The notes beneath the pieces were generated by a model. That model was not told where the DNA came from, ran no database searches, and was given only the letters and a program-made list of their open reading frames with translations. The translations under genes were made by a program, and so were the position numbers. Below, in pieces: positions 1 through 5,645 of a stretch of 5,645 nucleotides of DNA. The stretch is from NCBI GenBank assembly GCA_027340195.1, contig DAHWNE010000088.1, positions 1 through 5,645 of the forward strand. The letters are read 5' to 3'. The stretch's first letter is position 1; each line of letters starts with the position of its first letter. The DNA is from Acetobacteraceae bacterium. Lineage in GTDB: Bacteria; Pseudomonadota; Alphaproteobacteria; Acetobacterales; Acetobacteraceae.

Positions 1-647
1 TGCCGGTGGCGGTGGTCACCGGGCTGCGCGGCAATCTGCGCCATCGCGAGATCGTCTGCGCCGGGGCCGCCGGTCATTCCGGCGCGGTTCCCCGCTGGCT
101 GCGCCACGATGCCGTGTTCGCCGTCGCTGAGCTGATCGCACGGCTGGACCGGCACTGGCAACAGATGCTGGCGCAGGGCCAGGATCTGGTGGTCACGGTC
201 GGTACCATCGGCACCGACCCGGCCGAGCACGCGATCTCGCGCATCCCCGGGCTGGTGCGGTTCAGCCTGGAGGCGCGCAGCGAAAGCGCCGATACCCTGG
301 CGGCCTTCGATGCCCTGCTGCACGAGGAATGCGCCGCCATCGAATCCGCGAGCGGGGTCGCCTTCCGCTTCGACCGCCGCCGCGACACCGCGCCGGCGCA
401 GATGGATCCGGCGCTGATCGCCAGCTTGCGGGAAACCGCGGCAGCGCTCGGCCTGCCGGGCGAGACCATGCCGAGCGGCGCCGGCCATGACGCGGCGGTG
501 TTTGCCAACCATGGGGTCCCCAGCGCCATGATCTTCGTACGCAACGCGCATGGCAGCCACAACCCGAACGAGGCGATGGCGATGACGGATTTCCTGGACG
601 GCACCCGCCTGCTGCTGGCCGCGCTGGCGCAAGCGGTGCGGCAATGA
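1..647 (+). CDS. M20-family Zn-dependent amidohydrolase (allantoate / N-carbamoyl-L-amino acid hydrolase type), 3' part
   Basis: Only the C-terminal half is visible: the frame is open from the left edge (first full codon at position 3), and the true start lies upstream. Family members cleave N-carbamoyl or ureido amides (allantoate, N-carbamoyl-L-amino acids, ureidopropionate) using two metal ions, in the cytoplasm, as dimers. Counting residues from the GTG at 6, the fragment shows GAAGHSGAVPR at 20-30 (lid/dimerisation domain, whose His serves the active site), VVTVGTIGT at 62-70, S-R-I-P-G at 78-82 followed by an F-S-L-E-A-R-S strand, PSGAGHDA at 156-163 (His161), and FVRNAHGSHNPNE near 177-189, whose His185 matches the last metal ligand of the family. 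The upstream metal ligands are outside the window. The usual Asn before I-P-G is replaced (S-R-I-P-G), which hints at a subgroup of uncertain substrate. The stop overlaps the pyrE start in an ATGA, so the two genes are probably co-translated. The family call is strong; the substrate is unknown. Confidence 0.88.
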   Translation, partial: PVAVVTGLRGNLRHREIVCAGAAGHSGAVPRWLRHDAVFAVAELIARLDRHWQQMLAQGQDLVVTVGTIGTDPAEHAISRIPGLVRFSLEARSESADTLAAFDALLHEECAAIESASGVAFRFDRRRDTAPAQMDPALIASLRETAAALGLPGETMPSGAGHDAAVFANHGVPSAMIFVRNAHGSHNPNEAMAMTDFLDGTRLLLAALAQAVRQ

Positions 648-1318
648 CCGCACGCGGCGCCGCCACCGCCCGCCTGCTGTTCCAGGCGGGCGCGGTGATC
701 CTCTCCCGCGACCGGCCGTTCATCCTGGCCGCCGGCTGGGCCAGCCCGGTCTATGTGGATTGCCGGCGCCTGATCGGCCGCGCCGACTGGGCGCGCGCGA
801 TCACCGATCTCGCCGTCGCGGCCATCGCGGAACGTCCCGGCCTCGACCGCTTCGATCTGATCGCCGGCGCCGAGACCGCCGGCATCGCCTTCGCCGCCTG
901 GATCGCCGCCCGACTCGACCGCGGTATGCGCTACGTCCGCAAGCACCCGCTGGGCATCGGCCGGCACGCCCAGGTGGAGGGCGGCGACGTCGCCGGCGCC
1001 CGGGTGCTGCTGATCGACGATTTGGCCACCGACGCGGCCAGCAAAGAGGCGTTCGCCCGCGGCCTGCGCGCCGCCGGCGCGGTGGTGACCGACACAATGG
1101 TCATCTTCGCCCACGGCACCTTCCCCGGCACAAATGCCCGGCTCGACCGGCTGGGCCTCGCGCTGCACGCCCTCGCCACCTGGCCGGACATGCTGGCGCT
1201 GGCGACGGCCGAGCCCGGCTGGCTGACCCCGGAGGAGCGGGCACGGATCGAGGCGTTCCAGGCCGACCCGATCCGCTGGTCCGCCGCCCATGGCGGCCGG
1301 GCGGAACCAGGTCGCTGA
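644..1318 (+). CDS. pyrE: Orotate phosphoribosyltransferase, alphaproteobacterial type
   Basis: Transfers the phosphoribosyl group of PRPP to orotate to give orotidine 5'-phosphate, step five of de novo UMP synthesis; cytoplasmic, normally a dimer. It is 224 aa, a normal length. The type I PRTase signatures occur in order: F-I-L-A-A-G-W-A-S-P-V-Y-V-D-C-R at 26-41 (orotate/ribose side), G-A-E-T-A-G-I-A-F-A-A-W in the early 70s-80s, the flexible catalytic loop Y-V-R-K-H-P-L-G-I-G from 97, and the PRPP loop VLLIDDLATDAASK at 121-134 with the acidic pair Asp125-Asp126. The E-T-A-G-I and D-L-A-T-D forms are typical of alphaproteobacterial PyrE. Two departures stand out: the second loop lysine (Lys103 in the Salmonella enzyme) is Leu103, and the conserved PRPP-loop glycine is Ala131. 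The start is the ATG overlapping the preceding stop (ATGA). No good Shine-Dalgarno is visible, so coupling to the hydrolase is likely. A divergent paralogue with altered activity is possible. Confidence 0.9.
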   Translation: MTARGAATARLLFQAGAVILSRDRPFILAAGWASPVYVDCRRLIGRADWARAITDLAVAAIAERPGLDRFDLIAGAETAGIAFAAWIAARLDRGMRYVRKHPLGIGRHAQVEGGDVAGARVLLIDDLATDAASKEAFARGLRAAGAVVTDTMVIFAHGTFPGTNARLDRLGLALHALATWPDMLALATAEPGWLTPEERARIEAFQADPIRWSAAHGGRAEPGR

Positions 1319-1358
1319 GGCAAGACCGCACACGCCCGGCCCAAGCTACGCCTCGGCG
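1313..1358. terminator. Possible bidirectional hairpin at the pyrE/der convergent junction
   Basis: CGCTGAGGC (1313-1321, containing the pyrE stop TGA) can pair with GCCTCGGCG (1350-1358, last codons of der) as a 9-bp stem with one G-U pair in the + strand RNA, and with one mismatch in the - strand RNA. The loop is long (28 bases) and no T-run follows on either side, so it does not fit a classical intrinsic terminator. The two convergent genes are only 27 bases apart, so any terminator must lie in or overlap the genes. This is a weak call from base pairing alone. Confidence 0.25.
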
Positions 1359-2686
1359 AAGGGATTGCTGGTGCCGCGCAGCTGCAACCGGATCGGCACT
1401 CCCGGCAGGTCGAAACTCTCGCGCAGCCCGTTCACCAGATAGCGCTGGTAATCCTCCGGCAGCTGTTCCGCGCGGGTGCCGAACACCACGAAGGTGGGAG
1501 GCCGGGCCTTGGCCTGGGTCACGTAGCGCAGCTTGATCCGCCCCCGCCCGATCATCGGCGGCGGATGGCGTTCCAGCGCGTGTTCGAACCAGCGGTTCAG
1601 CGCCGCGGTCGGCAGGCGCCGGTTCCAGACCGCGTGCGCCGCGCGGACCGTCGGCAGCAACCGGCGCATCCCGGCGCCGGTCTCGGCCGACAACGTCACC
1701 ACCGGCAGTCCCTTCAGCTGCGCGAGCGACACGGACAACCGCTCGCGCACCGCGCGTTCGGTGGCCGCCCGATCCGCCACCGCGTCCCATTTCGTCAGCG
1801 CCAGCACCAGCGCGCGACCCTCGCGCGCGACCAGCTGGGCGATCTGCAAATCCTGATCGTGCATCCCCAGCACCGCATCCACCGCCAGCACCACCACCTC
1901 GGCCATCTTCAGCGCGTGCAGGGAGGCACCAACGGAGAGCTTCTCAAGCGGCAACTCCACCCGCGCGCGCCGGCGCATCCCGGCGGTGTCCACCAGCTCG
2001 ATCGGCCCCTCGGCATCGTCAATCCGCACCGCGACGGCATCCCGCGTCAGCCCCGGCTCCGGCCCGGTGATCATCCGCTCCTCGCCCACCAGCCGATTCA
2101 GCAGGGTGGATTTCCCCGCGTTGGGCCGGCCGACGATGGCCAGTTTCAGCACCGGGACCGCCTCCTCCGCCTCCGCCTCCACGATCGGCGGCAAACGGTC
2201 GGCGATCTCTCCCATCAGCTGCGCGATCCCGTCTCCGTGCTCGGCCGAGATTGCCAGCGGCTCGCCCAGCCCCAGCGCATAGGCCTCCAGCACCGCCGAT
2301 TGCGCCAGCCTCCCCTCGGTCTTATTCGCCACCAGCAGCACCGGCCGCCCCTGCCGACGCAGCCAGCGCGCGAAATGGGCATCGTCGGGAATGATCCCCT
2401 CGCGCGCGTGGATCACGAACACCACCAGATCGGCCCGAGCCACCGAAGCCGCCGCCGCCGCCGAGATGCGCCCGGCCAGGGTCTCCGGTGGCGCCTCCTC
2501 GAGCCCCGCGGTATCGGCGAGCAGCACCTGGCGCCCGCGCAGCATCGCCTCCGCTTCCTTGCGGTCGCGCGTGACGCCGGGCGTATCGGCCACGATCGCC
2601 CCGCGCCGGCCCACCAGCCGGTTGAACAAGGTGCTCTTGCCCACGTTCGGGCGCCCGGCGATCACCACCAGCGGAAGCGAAGGCAT
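1346..2686 (-). CDS. der: Ribosome assembly GTPase Der (EngA), tandem G domains
   Basis: Essential GTPase that binds the 50S subunit during its late assembly. At 446 aa it is shorter than the E. coli protein (490 aa), mainly because of a short linker. First G domain: GRPNVGKS at 11-18, G2 threonine in D-T-P-G-V-T-R-D (34-41), DTAG at 58-61, NKTE at 121-124. An acidic linker (E-A-E-A-E-E) lies near 170-175. Second G domain: GRPNAGKS at 186-193, G-L-T-R-D at 212-216, DTAGMRRR at 233-240, TKWD at 298-301. The C-terminal KH-like domain runs from about 350 to the end, with the usual R-Y-L-x-N-x-L-R-E-x-F (around 418) and a final N-P-F. The G4 motif of the second domain reads T-K-W-D rather than the usual N-K-W-D. 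The ATG lies 7 bases after the bamB stop with no clear Shine-Dalgarno, so translation probably depends on reinitiation after bamB. It is the last gene of the YfgM-like/bamB/der operon. Confidence 0.97.
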   Translation of the reverse strand: MPSLPLVVIAGRPNVGKSTLFNRLVGRRGAIVADTPGVTRDRKEAEAMLRGRQVLLADTAGLEEAPPETLAGRISAAAAASVARADLVVFVIHAREGIIPDDAHFARWLRRQGRPVLLVANKTEGRLAQSAVLEAYALGLGEPLAISAEHGDGIAQLMGEIADRLPPIVEAEAEEAVPVLKLAIVGRPNAGKSTLLNRLVGEERMITGPEPGLTRDAVAVRIDDAEGPIELVDTAGMRRRARVELPLEKLSVGASLHALKMAEVVVLAVDAVLGMHDQDLQIAQLVAREGRALVLALTKWDAVADRAATERAVRERLSVSLAQLKGLPVVTLSAETGAGMRRLLPTVRAAHAVWNRRLPTAALNRWFEHALERHPPPMIGRGRIKLRYVTQAKARPPTFVVFGTRAEQLPEDYQRYLVNGLRESFDLPGVPIRLQLRGTSNPFAEA

Positions 2687-2693
2687 GATCGCT

Positions 2694-4025
2694 TCAGCGC
2701 AGCGCGACCAGCTGCCCGTCGCGCGTGAGCAGCAGCAGCGTCCCGGAGGCCAGCACCGGCTCCACTGGCGCGGCCTGCCCGGGAAGCTTCTGGCGGCCGA
2801 TGATAGCCCCGGTATAGGGGCTGACCGCCAGCGCCTCGGCGGCGGTACCGGTCACCACCAGCCGGTCGGTGGCCAGCATCGGACCATACCAGGTCAGCGG
2901 ATCGGATCGGTCCTTCGCGTTGCGCCATTGCGGCAGCTGCGTCGCCCAGGCGACCGTGCCGTCGGCCACCCGGATCGCCGCCAGCACCTGATCCAGCGTG
3001 ATGACGAAGGCCCAGCCGCCGGCGACCCACGGGCTGTCCTCCCCGGCCACGCCGTGCTCCCACAGCCGCCGGCCGGAGGGCAGGTCGATCCCCACCGCCA
3101 GCCCACCCATGCCGATCGCCACCACCGTCCCGCCGGCCACCGCCGGCATCCCGCGGATGGAGGCGATCTCGGGCAGGGATTCCCCGATGGTCGGCGCGAT
3201 CAGCTGGTCGGTCCACAGCACCACCCCAGTATCGGCGCGCATGGTCGCGATTTCCCCGGAGCCGAACCCCGCCACCACCAACCCATCGGCAACCGCCGGC
3301 GCGGGCGCGCCCAGCATTCCGGTCGTCGCGGTGGTGGCGCGATAGGTCCACAGCGGCTTGCCGTGATCGGCGGTCAGCGCCACCAACTCGTCGGCGATGG
3401 TGGTGACGAAGACCCGCCCGGCCACGATGGTGGGCGCCGAGCGCGCCGGCGCGCCCAGAGGCGCCCGCCAGCGCAGCGCGCCCCGGGCCGCATCCAGCGC
3501 CACCAGTTCGCCGAGCCCGTTGGCGGCGTACACGACCCCGTCGGCGACCCCGATGCCGCCGCCCACATTGGTACCGCGCACGTGCCGCCCGCGCGTCGCC
3601 ACCCGCCAGCGCGCCACCCCGGTGGCGAGGTCGTGGGCCCGCACGTGGGCCCGCGAATCCATGGTGAACACGACGCCGTTCCAGACCACCGGCGATGCCG
3701 TCACCTGCTCGCGATAGTCGCCGCCCGCACCGATATCCGCGCTCCAGACCTGCGTGAGCACCGGGCGGGCGGCCAGTTGCCCCATGTCATGCGCGGGATT
3801 GCCCCCCGCCTGAGGCCAATCGGCGTTGGCAACCGGCGGCGGCAGCACCACGCGCGGCGGAGCCGACGGAACCGCGAGCGCATTGCGCGGGGTCAGCACC
3901 GGCACCCGGACGCCCGGGATCGGCGGCTTTTCCGCTCCGAACCAATGATGCCACAGCCCGCAGCCGGACAAGGCGAGCGGTGTCGCCAGCACGGCACGAC
4001 GCGAAATTCGTCGGAGCGCGGTCAT
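2694..4025 (-). CDS. bamB: Outer-membrane assembly lipoprotein BamB (PQQ-like beta-propeller)
   Basis: Lipoprotein of the BAM complex, which inserts beta-barrel proteins into the outer membrane; it acts on the periplasmic face. It is 443 aa. The N-terminus is a lipoprotein signal: basic start (R5, R6, R9, R10), a short hydrophobic stretch, and lipobox L-S-G-C with Cys22 as the lipidation site. Gly at +2 and no Asp favours outer-membrane sorting. A proline-rich tether follows (about 31-66), then W-P-Q-A-G-G-N-P-A-H, an entry motif of this family. After that come about eight repeats of the propeller pattern (A-P-x-V-x-x-G-x-V-x-V ... G-x-x-x-W), for example near W-N-G-V-V-F, V-A-D-G-V-V-Y, V-A-G-R-V-F-V, V-A-D-G-L-V-V and A-S-G-T-L-L-L, consistent with an eight-bladed propeller. 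The frame is open 52 codons further upstream, but that extension overlaps the preceding gene and is Gly/Ala-rich. The ATG at 4025 gives a proper signal peptide and an ATGA overlap with the preceding stop. S-R-R-A-V-L also resembles a twin-arginine motif. Confidence 0.88.
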   Translation of the reverse strand: MTALRRISRRAVLATPLALSGCGLWHHWFGAEKPPIPGVRVPVLTPRNALAVPSAPPRVVLPPPVANADWPQAGGNPAHDMGQLAARPVLTQVWSADIGAGGDYREQVTASPVVWNGVVFTMDSRAHVRAHDLATGVARWRVATRGRHVRGTNVGGGIGVADGVVYAANGLGELVALDAARGALRWRAPLGAPARSAPTIVAGRVFVTTIADELVALTADHGKPLWTYRATTATTGMLGAPAPAVADGLVVAGFGSGEIATMRADTGVVLWTDQLIAPTIGESLPEIASIRGMPAVAGGTVVAIGMGGLAVGIDLPSGRRLWEHGVAGEDSPWVAGGWAFVITLDQVLAAIRVADGTVAWATQLPQWRNAKDRSDPLTWYGPMLATDRLVVTGTAAEALAVSPYTGAIIGRQKLPGQAAPVEPVLASGTLLLLTRDGQLVALR

Positions 4026-4684
4026 CCCGCCACCCCCGCCAGCAGCGCCGCCGCCTGCCGGCGCATCGCCGGCGGCGCCTTGGTATCGCGCACCAGCCCG
4101 GTCAGCCGCTTGCGCGCCGCCGCCGTCCGCCCCTGGCGCAGGTCGAGCAGCGCCAGGTCCTGCTCGGCCAGCAGCCGCCACGGCCCGCCCGGCACCGCCA
4201 AGGCTTTCAACCGCGCCGCGACGATGCCCGGATCACCGTGGTCCAGCTGGTGGTCGGCCCAGTAGAGCGAGGCCAACCCGCGCAGCGCCGGGTCGGCGTC
4301 CGGGTCCGCCGCCACCTGGTCCCAGAGCGCCAGCGCCTGCGGCAGATGGCCGGCCTTGAGCTCCAACCCCGCCGCCTGCATCCGCGCCAGGGTGCGGTAG
4401 CCAGCAGGCGCGGTGCGCGCCAGCGAAAGGAACTGCGCCAGCGCCCGCTGATGCGCGAGCTTCCCCACCGGCCCGGTGGTCGCGGCGGCGTTCATCGCCG
4501 CGATATACCGCGCCGCTGCCGCCTGGTCCTGCCGCGCCTGCCACCAGCGCCAGCCCTGCCAGCCGGCGACGCCGACCACCGCCAGCAGCGCGGCGCCCAG
4601 CAACACGCCGGAATAGCGGGTGAGGAGGCCGCGCAACCGCTCGGCGCGCAGGTCTTCCTCGACCTCGTCGAAAATATCGGGCAC
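4022..4684 (-). CDS. YfgM-like membrane-anchored TPR protein
   Basis: A 220-aa protein resembling E. coli YfgM (206 aa), an inner-membrane protein associated with the SecYEG translocon and periplasmic chaperones. The N-terminus is acidic and amphipathic (P-D-I-F-D-E-V-E-E-D-L-R-A-E-R), typical of the alphaproteobacterial members. A single membrane helix lies at about 25-45 (G-V-L-L-G-A-A-L-L-A-V-V-G-V-A-G-W) and ends in W-R-W-W, so the rest should be periplasmic. Two or more TPR-like helical repeats follow: A-G-L-E-L-K-A-G-H-L-P-Q-A-L-A-L-W around 105-121, and P-W-R-L-L-A-E-Q-D-L-A-L-L-D-L-R-Q-G around 168-185, then a tail with A-P-P-A-M-R-R-Q-A. The frame stays open far upstream, but that part lies opposite the crotonase gene and has no sense. 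The GTG at 4684, preceded by GGAG 8 bases away and starting the conserved acidic segment, is the best start. Its stop overlaps bamB. The gene order matches yfgM-bamB-der of E. coli. The exact function here is inferred from context. Confidence 0.85.
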   Translation of the reverse strand: MPDIFDEVEEDLRAERLRGLLTRYSGVLLGAALLAVVGVAGWQGWRWWQARQDQAAAARYIAAMNAAATTGPVGKLAHQRALAQFLSLARTAPAGYRTLARMQAAGLELKAGHLPQALALWDQVAADPDADPALRGLASLYWADHQLDHGDPGIVAARLKALAVPGGPWRLLAEQDLALLDLRQGRTAAARKRLTGLVRDTKAPPAMRRQAAALLAGVAG

Positions 4685-4692
4685 GCAAGAGA

Positions 4693-4696
4693 CTCC
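4693..4696 (-). promoter_or_regulatory. Shine-Dalgarno GGAG that fixes the GTG start of the YfgM-like gene
   Basis: On the - strand, GGAG lies 8 bases before the GTG at 4684. Because the reading frame runs open far upstream, this site together with the conserved acidic N-terminus decides the start. Confidence 0.6.
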
Positions 4697-4725
4697 GGCG
4701 CAAAGGGGGAGGCGAAGGGCGGCGG

Positions 4726-4754
4726 ACCATAGCGATGCCGGGACGAGCCGGCAA
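4726..4754 (-). promoter_or_regulatory. Candidate sigma-70-type promoter for the YfgM-like/bamB/der operon
   Basis: On the - strand, TTGCCG (plus-strand 4749-4754; 4 of 6 against TTGACA) is followed after exactly 17 bases by TATGGT (plus-strand 4726-4731; 4 of 6 against TATAAT). Transcription would begin around 4719 and give a leader of about 35 bases that contains the GGAG site. The spacing is ideal and the position fits, but both boxes are imperfect and alphaproteobacterial promoters are loose, so this is a moderate prediction. Confidence 0.4.
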
Positions 4755-4816
4755 ACCGCCTCTGGCTTCCTGGAACGCCCCGGGTTACAGCGCCGAGAAC
4801 CGCATCCGGAACCGCC

Positions 4817-5645
4817 ATGCCAGACGAGACGAGCGTCATCGCCCGCCGCGACCGCCGCGCCGGCCGCATCCTGCTCAACCGCCCCGCCGCGCTTAACGCG
4901 TTCGACCTGCCGATGATCCGCGCCATCGCCGCGGCGCTGGCCGAGTGGCGCGAGGACCCGACGGTTCACCTCGTCATCATCGAGGGCGCCGGGCCGCGCG
5001 CCTTCTGCGCCGGCGGCGACATCCGCGCGCTTCGCCAGCATCAGCTGGATGGGCAGCGCGCGCCGATCGACGCCTTCTTCACCGAGGAATACGCCCTCAA
5101 CGCCGCCATCGCCGCCTTCCCGAAGCCCTATGTCGCCCTGATCGACGGCATCTGCATGGGCGGCGGTATCGGCGTATCCGTCCATGCCCCGTATCGCGTC
5201 GCCACCGAACACGCGCGGTTCGCGATGCCGGAGACCGCGATCGGTTTCTTCCCCGATATCGGCGCCAGCTTCTTCCTGCCCCGCCTGCCCGGCGCGCTCG
5301 GCATGTATCTCGGCCTGACCGGCGCCAACGTGACCGGGGCCGAGGCGGTCCATTGCGGCCTCGCCACCCATTACGTCCCGCGCGCAGCGTTGCCGGCGCT
5401 GGCCGAGGCACTGACCGCGGACGGGATCGGCGCGCTCGGCCCCGCCGCCGTCACCCCGCCCGTATCGGCGCTGCCGCGCGGCGCGATCGACCGCTGCTTC
5501 TCCGCCGGCTCCGTGCCGGCGGTGCTGGAACGCCTGGCGGAGGATGGATCGGCCTGGGCCGCCGAGACGGTGGCGGCAATGCGCCGGGTCTCGCCGTCGG
5601 CGCTGTTCTGGACCCACCGGCTGCTGACCGAGGGCGCCGGGCGCG
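4817..5645 (+). CDS. 3-hydroxyisobutyryl-CoA hydrolase-type crotonase, 5' part
   Basis: Likely hydrolyses 3-hydroxyisobutyryl-CoA to free 3-hydroxyisobutyrate and CoA in valine catabolism. The visible 276 codons have no stop and run off the right edge; family members are usually around 350 aa. Motifs: an N-R-P-A-A-L-N-A start (21-28), A-F-C-A-G-G-D-I at 62-69 (first oxyanion-hole region), Y-A-L-N-A-A-I-A-A-F-P-K-P-Y around 94-107, I-D-G-I-C-M-G-G-G-I-G near 111-121 (second oxyanion-hole glycines), and PETAIGFFPDIG from 138, with Glu139 and Asp147 matching Glu143 and Asp151 of human HIBCH. F-F-L-P-R-L-P-G, L-G-L-T-G and G-L-A-T-H-Y-V follow, all characteristic of this branch rather than of plain enoyl-CoA hydratases. 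The usual D-[IV]-G-G-G reads D-I-G-A-S. The ATG at 4817 has a weak GGA 6 bases upstream, and no other in-frame start is close. It is divergent from the YfgM-like operon. A related enoyl-CoA hydratase/isomerase activity cannot be excluded. Confidence 0.9.
   Translation, partial: MPDETSVIARRDRRAGRILLNRPAALNAFDLPMIRAIAAALAEWREDPTVHLVIIEGAGPRAFCAGGDIRALRQHQLDGQRAPIDAFFTEEYALNAAIAAFPKPYVALIDGICMGGGIGVSVHAPYRVATEHARFAMPETAIGFFPDIGASFFLPRLPGALGMYLGLTGANVTGAEAVHCGLATHYVPRAALPALAEALTADGIGALGPAAVTPPVSALPRGAIDRCFSAGSVPAVLERLAEDGSAWAAETVAAMRRVSPSALFWTHRLLTEGAGR

Noticed and set aside
74..1333. 419-codon open frame on the - strand opposite the hydrolase and pyrE
   Set aside because: It lies antisense to two well-recognised genes, has low-complexity Gly/Ala/Arg-rich sequence and matches no family I know; high GC content leaves such frames open by chance.
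2164..2180. Tandem CCTCCG hexamers in der
   Set aside because: They encode the Glu/Ala linker between the two G domains; this is a codon-level repeat in an acidic linker, not an independent element.
1565..2728. 387-codon + strand open frame opposite der
   Set aside because: The translation is rich in Arg, His, Gln and Pro with no domain-like pattern, and it is fully antisense to an unmistakable Der.
4026..4181. 52-residue N-terminal extension of BamB
   Set aside because: It overlaps the YfgM-like gene and is Gly/Ala-rich, and it would bury the lipoprotein signal inside the protein.
2391..4265. 624-codon + strand open frame opposite bamB and der
   Set aside because: It is the longest frame in the window but is a low-complexity His/Arg/Gly/Pro product antisense to conserved genes, with no plausible start context or recognisable fold.
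3980..4732. 250-codon + strand open frame opposite the YfgM-like gene
   Set aside because: Arg/Gln/Pro-rich antisense translation with no family resemblance; a by-product of GC-rich codon use.
4685..5617. N-terminal extension of the YfgM-like frame to 5617
   Set aside because: It runs antisense through the crotonase gene and the intergenic region; the GTG at 4684 with GGAG and the conserved acidic N-terminus gives a protein of the expected size.

Overview
This window is a GC-rich, gene-dense chromosomal segment holding housekeeping and catabolic genes. I see no phage, insertion sequence, CRISPR array, tRNA or rRNA. The best guess for the organism is an alphaproteobacterium, probably Rhodospirillales and perhaps Acetobacteraceae. 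The reasons are the alphaproteobacterial style of PyrE (E-T-A-G-I in place of the enteric Y-K-G-I, and a D-L-A-T-D PRPP loop), the short Der GTPase with N-K-T-E in its first domain, the form of the YfgM-like and BamB-like proteins, and codons that strongly prefer G or C in the third position. This is an inference from motifs, not from a database search.

Layout. Positions 1-1318 (+ strand) hold the 3' part of an M20-family zinc-dependent amidohydrolase, of the allantoate or N-carbamoyl-amino-acid amidohydrolase type. It overlaps pyrE (orotate phosphoribosyltransferase) by four bases. A convergent junction of only 27 bases follows; a possible hairpin spans both stop codons. Positions 1346-4684 (- strand) hold a three-gene operon read right to left: a YfgM-like membrane-anchored TPR protein (GTG start), bamB (outer-membrane beta-propeller lipoprotein), and der (double-GTPase ribosome assembly factor). 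The first two overlap by four bases and the last two are 7 bases apart. The same yfgM-bamB-der order is known from E. coli. A 132-base divergent intergenic region (4685-4816) carries a plausible promoter for this operon. From 4817 to the right edge (+ strand) runs the 5' part of a 3-hydroxyisobutyryl-CoA hydrolase-type crotonase (valine catabolism).

How they work together. The M20 hydrolase and PyrE appear translationally coupled, which suggests a nitrogen or pyrimidine link. The YfgM-BamB-Der operon combines envelope protein export and outer-membrane assembly with 50S ribosome maturation. The most unusual details are the PyrE catalytic loop, where the family's second lysine is leucine and the PRPP-loop glycine is alanine, and the combined twin-arginine-like and lipobox signal of BamB. 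I found no convincing evidence of a previously undescribed system. Most of the long alternative open frames here are by-products of high GC content.
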